Of a DNA stretch of 64,000 nt, positions 53,397-61,196 are shown piece by piece. This DNA is from QQUJ01 sp050287605 (lineage in GTDB: Bacteria > Pseudomonadota > Gammaproteobacteria > QQUJ01). The position numbers were made by a program, and so were the translations under genes. Within the stretch, counting starts at the first letter, position 1. Every line of letters starts with the position of its first letter. Under the pieces are notes generated by a model that saw nothing but the letters and a program-made list of their open reading frames with translations, ran no database searches and was not told the origin of the DNA. The stretch spans positions 1 to 64,000 of the forward strand of contig JBNKCG010000081.1 in assembly GCA_050287605.1 (NCBI GenBank), written 5' to 3'.

Positions 53397-53587
53397 AGCG
53401 GGTTACGATACCGAAAAACTTTCCCTCGCTTCAACGCGGGAAAATAGTTGAAATTTATCGTTTAAGCTTATGTTTTCAATAAACTTATCGGACTCGTCCC
53501 TGGACCACGGCGCACCGCGGGCGTCTGCGCGCCCAGCCAGCCTCATCAACTTGTCATCGTCGGGAGCTGCGGGTATCGTTGCGCCGC
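53397..53587. promoter_or_regulatory. Divergent promoter region smc/queF
   Basis: 191 nt. The left half (53440-53500) is AT-rich, with tttatcgtttaagcttatgttttcaataaac, and is a plausible smc promoter. I looked for a preQ1 riboswitch before queF and saw no convincing one. Confidence 0.45.
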
Positions 53588-53977
53588 ATGACGACGCAAC
53601 CTAGCAAAACCCTCGAGACCTTCGCCAATCCTCAGGTGGGGCGCGATTATACCATCCGGATCCGAATTCCGGAGTTCACCTGCCTGTGCCCCAAGACCGG
53701 GCAGCCGGACTTCGCGACCCTGAACCTGGAATACGTGCCGGATGCACTGTGCGTGGAGCTGAAATCGCTCAAGCTCTACGTCTGGTCGTTTCGCGATGAG
53801 GGCGCCTTCCACGAAGCGGTGACCAACCGCATCCTCGACGATCTAGTCGCCGCCTGCACCCCACGTTTCATGCGCCTTACCGCCGAATTCAATGTGCGCG
53901 GCGGTATCTACACCACCGTGGTGGCGGAACGGCGCGCCGACGGCTGGACACCGCACCCGCCTGTCACGCTGCCTTGA
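53588..53977 (+). CDS. queF: NADPH-dependent 7-cyano-7-deazaguanine reductase (unimodular)
   Basis: 129 aa. FTCLCPKTGQPDFA (30-43) contains catalytic C34 and D41; VELKSLKLYVWSFRDE is the QueF NADPH-binding motif. It reduces preQ0 to preQ1 in queuosine synthesis. It is the short, YkvM-like class. The ATG at 53588 was chosen over a TTG at 53579, which has a GGGAG further upstream. The CysZ-like gene starts 3 nt after the stop. Confidence 0.95.
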   Translation: MTTQPSKTLETFANPQVGRDYTIRIRIPEFTCLCPKTGQPDFATLNLEYVPDALCVELKSLKLYVWSFRDEGAFHEAVTNRILDDLVAACTPRFMRLTAEFNVRGGIYTTVVAERRADGWTPHPPVTLP

Positions 53978-53980
53978 CTC

Positions 53981-54706
53981 ATGCTGTTTGACCTGTTCCG
54001 CGGTATCGGTTACCTAGGGCGCGGCATGCGCCGCCTGCGTCAGCCGGGTATCCGTCGCTATGCCATTGTACCGATCGCCATCAGCGGCTCCCTGTTCAGC
54101 GGCTTCATCGTCTCCGCCTATCTCGGTTTCGAGTGGTTGATGGGGCAGTTTCTACCCCAGGGCTACGAGTGGTTGCAGTGGCTGTTGTGGCCGCTGTTTG
54201 CCATCTCCATTCTGCTGATTTTGATCTACGGTTTCGCGCTAGTGGCCAATCTGGCCGCATCGCCCTTCAACGGCGCGCTGGCCAACGCGGTGGAGCGGTC
54301 GGAAACCGGCGATGTCACCCGCGCCGGCGGCATCGGCATCATCGGCGATTCCCTGGCCGCGCTGGGTACGGAACTCAAGCGTATCGGCCACTACCTGATC
54401 CGCGCGATCCCCCTGTTGCTGCTGTTCCTGATCCCGGGCATCAACCTCATCGCGCCTGCCCTGTGGCTGTTGTTCAGCGCCTGGGTGCTGGCCTCAGAAT
54501 ACGCCTCCCCGTCCTTGGACAACCACGGCATTTCTTTCAAGGCGCAACGTCAGATGTTGCGGCGCCGACCGCTGATGGTGTTGGGATTTGGCGGCGTAAC
54601 ACTGTTCGCGAGCATGGTCCCGATACTCAACTTCTTCGTCATGCCGGCCGCCGTGGCGGGCGCAACGCTGATGCATCTGGAGCACTTCCGTACCCAAACG
54701 CGATAA
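53981..54706 (+). CDS. cysZ: CysZ/EI24-family membrane protein
   Basis: 241 aa, four membrane helices. The starting LFDLFRGIGYLGRGMRRLRQPGIRRYAIVPI, then NLAASPFNGALANAVE and the loop ending GGVTLFASMVPILNFFVMPAAVAGAT are typical of CysZ/EI24 proteins. In E. coli CysZ imports sulfate. In Pseudomonas it lies near smc; here it is on the other side of the divergent queF/smc promoter, on the plus strand. The sulfate function is inferred. Confidence 0.85.
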   Translation: MLFDLFRGIGYLGRGMRRLRQPGIRRYAIVPIAISGSLFSGFIVSAYLGFEWLMGQFLPQGYEWLQWLLWPLFAISILLILIYGFALVANLAASPFNGALANAVERSETGDVTRAGGIGIIGDSLAALGTELKRIGHYLIRAIPLLLLFLIPGINLIAPALWLLFSAWVLASEYASPSLDNHGISFKAQRQMLRRRPLMVLGFGGVTLFASMVPILNFFVMPAAVAGATLMHLEHFRTQTR

Positions 54707-54712
54707 TCCGCA

Positions 54713-55087
54713 TCACGTTTGCTCCAGTTCGTAGCTCTCCATCAATTGGCGCATGACCTCACCCGCGCGTTGCTCCGTCAGCAGCTCGAGGGCCACGTGA
54801 GCATCGAGGTAAGCCAACAGAAAATTGACCGCATAGCGATCGGCGCGAGACGGGTCTTGCTGTATGGCAGCCAGGCAGCGACCGAAACTGTAGTGGGCAA
54901 TCTTACGTAGCTGATCCTTATCCTTGATACCGCGGTTGCGCACACAGAACAGCGGGGCATATTTGTAGAGATGTTGTTTGGCGTCGCTCGTCATCTCCCC
55001 ATGTTCGGCGGCCGCCAGCCGCCATGCCATCGTCAACGCGTCGTAAGCTTCCGCCGCCCATTGTTTGTTTTTGCGCGGTCTCCTCAT
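54713..55087 (-). CDS. Unknown small helical protein
   Basis: 124 aa. I do not recognise it. It looks all-helical and soluble, with a basic start (MRRPRKNKQWAAEAYDALTMAWRLA), a middle segment LYKYAPLFCVRNRGIKDKDQLRKIAHY and an acidic end. The ATG at 55087 is preceded by AGGGACGGG; a TTG at 55105 is less likely. It starts 7 nt downstream of the aminotransferase stop, so the two may be co-transcribed, and converges with cysZ (6 nt between stops). Confidence 0.65.
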   Translation of the reverse strand: MRRPRKNKQWAAEAYDALTMAWRLAAAEHGEMTSDAKQHLYKYAPLFCVRNRGIKDKDQLRKIAHYSFGRCLAAIQQDPSRADRYAVNFLLAYLDAHVALELLTEQRAGEVMRQLMESYELEQT

Positions 55088-55094
55088 CCCGTCC

Positions 55095-56267
55095 CTATCC
55101 GGCAAGATGCCGTTTCAACCGCGCCACACCCTCCTGCAATTGCGCCAGTGAAGTGGTATAGGCGAAGCGCACATGTTGCGCGGCTCGGTAGTCTCCAAAA
55201 TCGATACCGGGTGTAATTGCCACGCCGGTCGCCTCCAACACCTCCCACGCAAAACGATAACTATCGGAGGTGAAGCGACTGCAATCCGCGTATATGTAGA
55301 ACGCTCCCTGCGGTATCAAAGGTATTCCGAATCCCAAATCGCGCAGTGCAGGCAGCAGATAGTCGCGACGTTCACGGAAGGCCTCTCTGCGCGCTTCAAG
55401 TATCGCCCGGGTTTCTGGTGTAAATGCCGCCAAAGCGGCGTACTGCGCGGGTGTCGAGGCCGAGATGAAGATGTTCTGTGCGAGTTTTTCCACTTCGCGC
55501 ACGTATGCCTGCGGTGCAACCAACCAGCCGATGCGCCAACCGGTCATACCGAAGTACTTGGAAAAGCTGTTGACCACAAAAGCCTCGTCGGTCAACGCCA
55601 GCACGGTAGTGGTATCACCTTCGTAGATCAATCCATGGTAGATCTCGTCGACGATCAAGTGCCCCCCGCGCGCCGCCACCGCGTCGACGACGCTTTGCAT
55701 GTCGCTACGCTCCACCAGCGTACCGGTGGGATTGGACGGCGATGCCAGTAGCGCAGCCACCGAGTTCTCGTCCCAGTGCTGGCGAATCAACTCCGCCGTC
55801 AACTGATACCGGCTCTCTGCACTGACAGCGATCGGGGTCGCGGCACCCTCCACGAGGCGTACGAAATGGCGGTTGCAGGGGTAGCCGGGATCGGCCATCA
55901 ACACCCGTTGGCCAGGATCCACGAGAACGCCGCACACCAGTTGCAAGGCGCCAGATGAGCCAGGGGTGACGATGATGCGCTCCGGCGCCACCTCCACCGC
56001 ATAGCGTTCGTGGTAGAGGCGCGCGATCGCCGTGCGCAATTCACCGATGCCGACGGCGGGTGTGTAGTGGGTCTTGCCCTCGGCCAACGCTCGCTGACCG
56101 GCCGCAACAACCGGATCGGGCGTCGTGAAGTCGGGCTCACCGACCTCCATGTGGATGACGGATCGGCCGGCTGCTTCCATCTGCAACGCCCGTGCGAGCA
56201 GATCCATGACATGGAAGGGTTGAATCTCGCCCATGCGACGGGCGATGCGGGTGATTTGTTCGCTCAT
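55095..56267 (-). CDS. Class I PLP aminotransferase (AspC/YbdL-type)
   Basis: 390 aa. IHMEVGEPDFTTP (about 38-50), the SGALQLVCGVL segment, ASPSNPTGTLV, VDEIYHGLIYEG and the PLP Lys in NSFSKYFGMTGWRIGW are all present. It belongs to the aspartate/aromatic/alanine-type aminotransferase group; the specific substrates are open. ATG at 56267 with AGGTCGG upstream. The rpoS terminator lies in the upstream gap, so this gene has its own promoter. Confidence 0.88.
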   Translation of the reverse strand: MSEQITRIARRMGEIQPFHVMDLLARALQMEAAGRSVIHMEVGEPDFTTPDPVVAAGQRALAEGKTHYTPAVGIGELRTAIARLYHERYAVEVAPERIIVTPGSSGALQLVCGVLVDPGQRVLMADPGYPCNRHFVRLVEGAATPIAVSAESRYQLTAELIRQHWDENSVAALLASPSNPTGTLVERSDMQSVVDAVAARGGHLIVDEIYHGLIYEGDTTTVLALTDEAFVVNSFSKYFGMTGWRIGWLVAPQAYVREVEKLAQNIFISASTPAQYAALAAFTPETRAILEARREAFRERRDYLLPALRDLGFGIPLIPQGAFYIYADCSRFTSDSYRFAWEVLEATGVAITPGIDFGDYRAAQHVRFAYTTSLAQLQEGVARLKRHLAG

Positions 56268-56319
56268 TGCCGACCTGGAGCGGGTGTTGAGTTTCCGACT
56301 GCGGGACGCGCCTGTGAAC

Positions 56320-56347
56320 AAATCAAAACGCCGCCCAACCGGCGGCG
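56320..56347 (-). terminator. Rho-independent terminator of rpoS
   Basis: cgccgcc (56329-56335) pairs with ggcggcg (56341-56347) around a 5-nt loop. On the minus strand the stem is followed by TTTTGATTT (56328-56320). It lies 25 nt after the rpoS stop. Confidence 0.92.
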
Positions 56348-56372
56348 TCGTGGGAGTGTCCACTCGACGCGC

Positions 56373-57458
56373 TCACAGTATATCTTCGGTAATCCCCTGC
56401 TTGCGCATGATTTCGCGCAATCGGCGCAAGGCATCCATCTGGATTTGCCGCACCCGCTCGCGCGTCACGCCGATTTCGTTCCCGACCTCTTCCAGGGTCG
56501 CTTTTTCGTATCCGTGCAACCCGAAGCGGCGCTCCACGACTTCGCGCTGTTTGTCGTTGAGCTGATCCAGCCACAATTCGAGATTGTTGTAGAGATCTTC
56601 GTCGATCAAGCGATCGGACGGATCCTGGTTCTGTTCATCGGGGATGGAATCGAGCAGCGACTTGTCCTCGTCCTTACCGATAGGGGTATCGACCGACGCG
56701 ATGCGCTCGTTGAGTCCCAGCATACGTTTGACTTCTGGAATCGGTTTGTCGAGCAGGGTGGCAATCTCTTCTGCGCTCGGCTCGTGATCCAGTTTTTGCG
56801 CCAACTGGCGCGCAGCGCGCAAGTAGACGTTGATCTCTTTGACCACATGAATAGGCAGCCGAATGGTGCGCGTCTGATTCATGATCGCCCGTTCGATGGT
56901 TTGACGTATCCACCAGGTGGCGTAGGTGGAGAAGCGGAAGCCCAGCTCCGGATCGAACTTGTCCACCGCACGGATCAGGCCCAGGTTGCCCTCTTCGATG
57001 AGGTCGAGCAGCGGCATGCCGCGGTTGAGATAGCGTCGCGCGATCTTGACCACCAGGCGCAGGTTGCTTTCGATCATGCGCTTGCGCGCCGAATCGTCAC
57101 CGCGCTGAGCCAAGCGGGCGAAGTGCACCTCTTCCTCGGCGGTCAGCAACGGGGAGAATCCGATCTCGTTGAGATAAAGACGCGTCGCATCCATTTCCGC
57201 ATCCGAATCGGAGGAGAAACGCCGCGAAGTGACCTTGGATTTCAGGCGTTCCTTTTCGGCATCGGTTTCGTCGACTTCCTCGTCAACCCCATCGAAATCG
57301 TCATCAGCATCCGCCACGTCGAGTTCCTTCTCGTCCAGGGTTTCTTCATCGAATTCGTACTCGATGCTATCGTCGTTGGCGCTGCGATCAGTATCCTCGA
57401 TCGCGTTCATACCGTGCGATTCGGTAGAGCCTTGCGACGTCTTACTGCGTTTTGGCAT
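56373..57458 (-). CDS. rpoS: RNA polymerase sigma factor RpoS
   Basis: 361 aa. An acidic N-terminal part (about 10-70, rich in Asp/Glu) precedes region 1.2, and sigma regions 2 (ESNLRLVVKIARRYLNRGMPLLDLIEEGNLGL ... FSTYATWWIRQTIERA), 3 and 4 (REVVERRFGLHG, LEEVGNEIGVTRERVRQIQ) are complete. The RAxxQL-type region and spacing match RpoS rather than RpoD. ATG at 57458 has GGGAG upstream. The 266-nt leader to nlpD is where promoter and small-RNA control would act. It ends with a good terminator. Confidence 0.96.
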   Translation of the reverse strand: MPKRSKTSQGSTESHGMNAIEDTDRSANDDSIEYEFDEETLDEKELDVADADDDFDGVDEEVDETDAEKERLKSKVTSRRFSSDSDAEMDATRLYLNEIGFSPLLTAEEEVHFARLAQRGDDSARKRMIESNLRLVVKIARRYLNRGMPLLDLIEEGNLGLIRAVDKFDPELGFRFSTYATWWIRQTIERAIMNQTRTIRLPIHVVKEINVYLRAARQLAQKLDHEPSAEEIATLLDKPIPEVKRMLGLNERIASVDTPIGKDEDKSLLDSIPDEQNQDPSDRLIDEDLYNNLELWLDQLNDKQREVVERRFGLHGYEKATLEEVGNEIGVTRERVRQIQMDALRRLREIMRKQGITEDIL

Positions 57459-57724
57459 TCCCTGTTCTCCCAGATGACTCGGCACATCAGAACAGTGAAA
57501 AATTCAACTCCCGACCGGTTGCCGGTGCAGGAGCGGCTATCACTCGTCCCTTCAGGCCCATCCTGCGAAGATCTTACGCGCCTAGCGTTACCAAATTCCG
57601 ACGCGTACGCCATCTGCGCTCCCGAACAGATGGTTCCCGATTAGGTGCGGAACAGACACCTCCCCCTCCGGCTGCAATTCTCGGCAAGTGAATGGCTCTG
57701 CCGTGAGGGGTTCGAATACGATGC
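57459..57724 (-). promoter_or_regulatory. nlpD-rpoS intergenic leader
   Basis: 266 nt. This would be part of the rpoS 5' leader, as in Pseudomonas and E. coli where the main promoter lies in nlpD. I see no strong stem blocking the ribosome site and no recognisable small-RNA target. A ggggttcgaat patch at 57707 resembles a tRNA T-loop, but there is no tRNA. Confidence 0.4.
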
Positions 57725-58537
57725 TCAACGTTTCGGCAACAGACTCTGGGGATCAACCGGCTCCCCATTGCGCCGAATCTCGAAATGAAGCATGGGACGG
57801 GTAGCTTCCGTATCACCCATTTCCGCAATCAGCTGGCCTGCGCGTAACGTCTCACCTTCTTTCACTAACAGACGTCTGTTGTGTCCGTACGCACTCAGGT
57901 AGACGCTGTTGTGTTTGACGATGATAAGCTGACCGTAACCGCGAAGTCCACTCCCGCTGTAGACCACCCGACCGGGTGCCGCAGCCCGCACCGGCTGCCC
58001 TGTCGACCCGCCGATATCTACACCTTTGCGGCCTGGATCACTACGCGAGAAGGTTTTTAGTAGCGCGCCATCCGTCGGCCATTGCCACTCCAACCTGACC
58101 GTACCAATCGTAGGTGTTTTCCGCGCCGGCCGCGGCTGACGTACGGGTGCGGCACTCGACGCACGTCCATTACCGGATGGTGGGGAACTGCTGCGCGGTA
58201 CGTGAACGGTGCGACTCTCGGTGCTCGCCTGCGGCGTGATGCGCAGACGTTGATCCGGATAGATGCGATACGGCCATCCGATGCCGTTCCAGCGCGCCAA
58301 TTCACGGTAGTCGCGTCCAACCTGGAATGCGATGGAGTAGAGCGTATCTCCGCGGTCAACCACATAGTAGGCAACCGCACCCTCTTCCACCATCACACCG
58401 CTGGCGTGATCGACGTCCCAACTGATCATCCTGCCGCAGCCGACGTTGACCACGGCCGATGCCAACAGCAGCAACGCCGCGATCAGCCGGTTTTGATCAC
58501 CACATAGACGACGACGGTAAGCAGCAGCAGTACCCAT
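57725..58537 (-). CDS. nlpD: NlpD-type LysM/LytM-domain lipoprotein
   Basis: 270 aa. Lipoprotein signal with acylated C34 in NVGC, a LysM domain (about 57-101), a Pro/Ser/Arg linker, and a C-terminal M23 (LytM) domain (about 165-265). The usual metal ligands are altered: RKGVDIGG replaces the HxxxD-type region and MLHFEI the HxH. So it should be a non-catalytic activator of an amidase, as E. coli NlpD is. The ATG at 58537 overlaps yqaA by 55 nt. GGGTGGG lies just before it. Confidence 0.9.
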   Translation of the reverse strand: MGTAAAYRRRLCGDQNRLIAALLLLASAVVNVGCGRMISWDVDHASGVMVEEGAVAYYVVDRGDTLYSIAFQVGRDYRELARWNGIGWPYRIYPDQRLRITPQASTESRTVHVPRSSSPPSGNGRASSAAPVRQPRPARKTPTIGTVRLEWQWPTDGALLKTFSRSDPGRKGVDIGGSTGQPVRAAAPGRVVYSGSGLRGYGQLIIVKHNSVYLSAYGHNRRLLVKEGETLRAGQLIAEMGDTEATRPMLHFEIRRNGEPVDPQSLLPKR

Positions 58538-59064
58538 CCCACCCGGTCAATGTAGTTGCGCAACAGGTTGCGCATGCGTTCGCCGCCCCAACGCATCAAC
58601 AAGGCGACCAGAAAGAAGCGGGCCCCGCGGCCGAGGAACGATGCCAGGACAAACGGCAAGAAACTCATGGCGATCGCACCCGCCGCGATGGTGAACACCT
58701 TGTAGGGGATGGGCGAAAAACCCGCCACCAACACCGCCCAGAATCCCCATGTCGCAAACCAAGCCTGCACCTGCTGGTACTTGGACGCGTACCCCAGCTG
58801 TTCCACCCAAGGTGCAACGACGTCGAACGCCAGCAGACCGATGAGATAGCCGAACGCACCACCCACTACCGAAGCCAAGGTCGTTATCAACGCATAACGC
58901 AGAGCGCGATCGGGCTTTGCCAGCGCCATGGGCGCCAGCATTACGTCGGGGGGAATGGGAAAAAACGACGACTCGGAAAAACTGAGGCCGGTAAGATACC
59001 AGGGCGCGTGGGGATGCTCCGACCAGCGCATCACCCGTTCGTAGAGTGCGGAAAAGATGCGCAT
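58483..59064 (-). CDS. yqaA: YqaA-family (DedA/VTT) membrane protein
   Basis: 193 aa. SNARE-associated/VTT domain: FPIPPDVMLAPMALAKP (about 36-52), the glycine-rich GGAFGYLIG and the PYKVFTIAAGA region. Four to five hydrophobic segments. Proteins of this type are membrane scramblase-like, and their role here is unknown. It overlaps pcm by 1 nt (TGATG) and nlpD by 55 nt. The position pcm-yqaA-nlpD-rpoS matches Pseudomonas. Confidence 0.92.
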   Translation of the reverse strand: MRIFSALYERVMRWSEHPHAPWYLTGLSFSESSFFPIPPDVMLAPMALAKPDRALRYALITTLASVVGGAFGYLIGLLAFDVVAPWVEQLGYASKYQQVQAWFATWGFWAVLVAGFSPIPYKVFTIAAGAIAMSFLPFVLASFLGRGARFFLVALLMRWGGERMRNLLRNYIDRVGWVLLLLTVVVYVVIKTG

Positions 59065-59729
59065 CAGCGACGGCCTCCCAGCAGCGGAACGAAGTTGGCG
59101 CCTTCAAGAATCTCCCGTTCGTAGCCCTCATCAGTGCGTGTTACTCGTATCAGGTTCTGTTCCCTCCCGCAACCGACGGGGATCACCAGACACCCCCCGA
59201 CCGCCAGCTGATCGAGCAGTGCGGCGGGGATCTCTTCCGGCGCGGCAGCCACCAGAACGGCGTCGAACGGCGCATGCTGCGGCCATCCCAAAAAACCATC
59301 GGCGTGGCGCAGCTGTACATTGTAGAGCTTGAGTTCACGCATCCGGTCCCTGGCCCGCGTTACCAGTGGCGATAACCGTTCCACCGCGAAGACCTGTTTG
59401 ACCAGCTGTGCCAGTATCGCGCTCTGATACCCCGAGCCAGCCCCAATCTCCAACACCTTCTGCGGCACCTCGCGCTCCAGCAGCGCTTCGGTCATGCGGG
59501 CGACGATGTAGGGCTGCGACAGGGTCTGGCCGAAACCGATGGGCAGCGCCGTATCTTCGTAGGCGCGGCTGGCCAGCGCCTCGTCCACGAAGATATGCCG
59601 CGGTGTATTGCGCACCGCCGCCAGTACGCGCATGTCCTTGATGCCCGCCTCGCGCAGGCGCTCGATCAAGCGATCGCGCGTGCGCTGCGAGGTCATGCCG
59701 ATACCGCGGTGGGTGGTATCCAGGGTCAT
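59064..59729 (-). CDS. pcm: Protein-L-isoaspartate O-methyltransferase
   Basis: 221 aa. SAM-binding motif VLEIGAGSGYQSAILAQL, and the family signature ALPIGFGQTLSQPYIVARM. It methylates damaged isoaspartyl residues for repair. The ATG at 59729 overlaps the surE stop (ATGA) and starts MTLDTTHRGIGMTSQRTR; an internal ATG at 59696 is an alternative. Followed by yqaA with a 1-nt overlap. Confidence 0.95.
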   Translation of the reverse strand: MTLDTTHRGIGMTSQRTRDRLIERLREAGIKDMRVLAAVRNTPRHIFVDEALASRAYEDTALPIGFGQTLSQPYIVARMTEALLEREVPQKVLEIGAGSGYQSAILAQLVKQVFAVERLSPLVTRARDRMRELKLYNVQLRHADGFLGWPQHAPFDAVLVAAAPEEIPAALLDQLAVGGCLVIPVGCGREQNLIRVTRTDEGYEREILEGANFVPLLGGRR

Positions 59730-60481
59730 GGATGGGGCACACCACCCAGCCAATCGGCCAACGGCTCCAGGGAGTCGTAACGCGTGAGATCGATCTGCAG
59801 CGGCGTCACGGAAACGTAACCCTGACGAACGGCATGGAAATCAGTGCCGGGACCGGCATCCTGCTCCGGACCCGCCGGTCCCACCCAGTAGATGGTACGC
59901 CCGCGGGGGTCTTTGTCCTTGATCACCGGTTCCGCCTTGTGGCGGTGGCCCAGACGCGTCGCCTGATAGCCGCGCAACGCGTCCCAGGGCAGATCCGGTA
60001 CATTGACGTTGAGGATGGTATCCGCCGGCAGCGGAGCGGTGCGCAGTCGCTGTAGGAGATCCAACACCACTTTTCCGGCCGTTTCGTAGTGGTTAGGTTC
60101 GTGCTCGGTCATGGAGACGGCGATGGCGGGCAGCCCGAGAAATCGCCCCTCCATGGCTGCCGCGACGGTACCCGAATAGAGGATGTCGTCACCGAGATTG
60201 GCGCCGGAGTTGATCCCGGAGACCACCATGTCCGGCTCCTCCTCCAGCAACCCGGTGATAGCCAGGTGGACGCAATCGGTCGGGGTACCGTCGACCCTGA
60301 CGAAACCGTTCTCCATGGTCTCCGCACGCAGTGGACGCACCAAGGTCAGCGAATTGCTGGCACCGCTGCGATCGCGCTCCGGTGCCACCACCGTCACCTC
60401 GGCGACGCGCTCCAGCATGCGCGCCAGGCAGACCAACCCCGGCGCCTGGTAGCCGTCATCGTTGCTCAACAGGATTTTCAT
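59726..60481 (-). CDS. surE: 5'/3'-nucleotidase SurE
   Basis: 251 aa. MKILLSNDDGYQAPGL (D8, D9 metal ligands), AGVDSSLTLVR-like SGASNSLTLV, VSGINSGANLGDDILYSGTV and the PNHYETAG region are typical. It dephosphorylates nucleoside 5'- and 3'-monophosphates under stress. ATG at 60481, next to divergent smr. In many gammaproteobacteria truD directly precedes surE; here the smr-like gene and the RuBisCO-like gene are inserted between. Confidence 0.96.
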   Translation of the reverse strand: MKILLSNDDGYQAPGLVCLARMLERVAEVTVVAPERDRSGASNSLTLVRPLRAETMENGFVRVDGTPTDCVHLAITGLLEEEPDMVVSGINSGANLGDDILYSGTVAAAMEGRFLGLPAIAVSMTEHEPNHYETAGKVVLDLLQRLRTAPLPADTILNVNVPDLPWDALRGYQATRLGHRHKAEPVIKDKDPRGRTIYWVGPAGPEQDAGPGTDFHAVRQGYVSVTPLQIDLTRYDSLEPLADWLGGVPHP

Positions 60482-60629
60482 AAAGCGGCGACATCATCTC
60501 GGGAAGGCAAGGCGCGCTAACTATACCGGAATCCCTGGACACCTCCCACTGGCTGCACTCTCCGCGACTGGTTCCCCGCCCATGGCCGCACCGCGGACCG
60601 AACGGTTAGACTTGGTGTCGAGGTCAACC
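60482..60629. promoter_or_regulatory. Divergent region surE/smr
   Basis: 148 nt between divergent starts. It must contain the promoter of surE-pcm-yqaA-nlpD if that unit is separated from truD by the inserted genes. I see no clear boxes. GAGGT precedes the smr ATG. Confidence 0.35.
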
Positions 60630-61175
60630 ATGAGCAAACGCGACGACATCGACGAGGAGGAACGCGAGCTGTTTCGCGACCGGCTGCGCGACATCCGCCC
60701 GCTACGCCACGACAAAGTGGCGCTGCGCCCACCGAAACCGCCCGCCGAACCGCGACAGACGCGCCTCGACGAGGCCGAGGTGCTGCACACGCTGCGCCAG
60801 GCCCCGCTGGACCTGGTCGAACACCGCACCGGCGACGAGGTGGTGTACGCCCAGGCCGGGATCGATCACGCAACCCTGCGCCGCCTGCGACGCGGACAGT
60901 ACAGCGTGGAGGCCAGCCTGGACCTGCACGGGATGCGCGAGCGCGAGGCTGCAGACGCCCTGGGGCAGTTCCTGGTCCACAGCCAACTCCAAGGGCGACG
61001 TTGCCTGCGCATCGTGCACGGCAAGGGCAACCGATCGCCCGGCAGGGAACCGGTACTGCTGCGCATGGTGCACCGCCGCTTGCGCCGTCACGGCGAGGTG
61101 CTGGCGTTTTGCTCGGCCCCGCCCCGCGACGGGGGCATCGGCGCGGTTTACGTACTGTTGCGTAAGAAGCGGTGA
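60630..61175 (+). CDS. Smr-domain DNA endonuclease-like protein (SmrA type)
   Basis: 181 aa. Starts with a charged helix (MSKRDDIDEEERELFRDRL), then an Smr domain (about 110-181) with LDLHGM and HGKGN, the family motifs linked to nicking endonuclease activity. E. coli SmrA/SmrB is similar in size. GAGGT precedes the ATG at 60630. It lies on the plus strand inside an otherwise minus-strand cluster, convergent with the RuBisCO-like gene (21 nt between stops). Confidence 0.9.
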   Translation: MSKRDDIDEEERELFRDRLRDIRPLRHDKVALRPPKPPAEPRQTRLDEAEVLHTLRQAPLDLVEHRTGDEVVYAQAGIDHATLRRLRRGQYSVEASLDLHGMREREAADALGQFLVHSQLQGRRCLRIVHGKGNRSPGREPVLLRMVHRRLRRHGEVLAFCSAPPRDGGIGAVYVLLRKKR

Positions 61176-61196
61176 AGCAGCCGTTACCGAGGTCGC

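Noticed and set aside
53397..53587. preQ1 riboswitch before queF
   Set aside because: I found no short preQ1-type hairpin with the typical A-rich tail near the start.
57700..57724. tRNA-like T-loop (ggggttcgaat)
   Set aside because: No acceptor stem, D-arm or anticodon arm can be folded around it.
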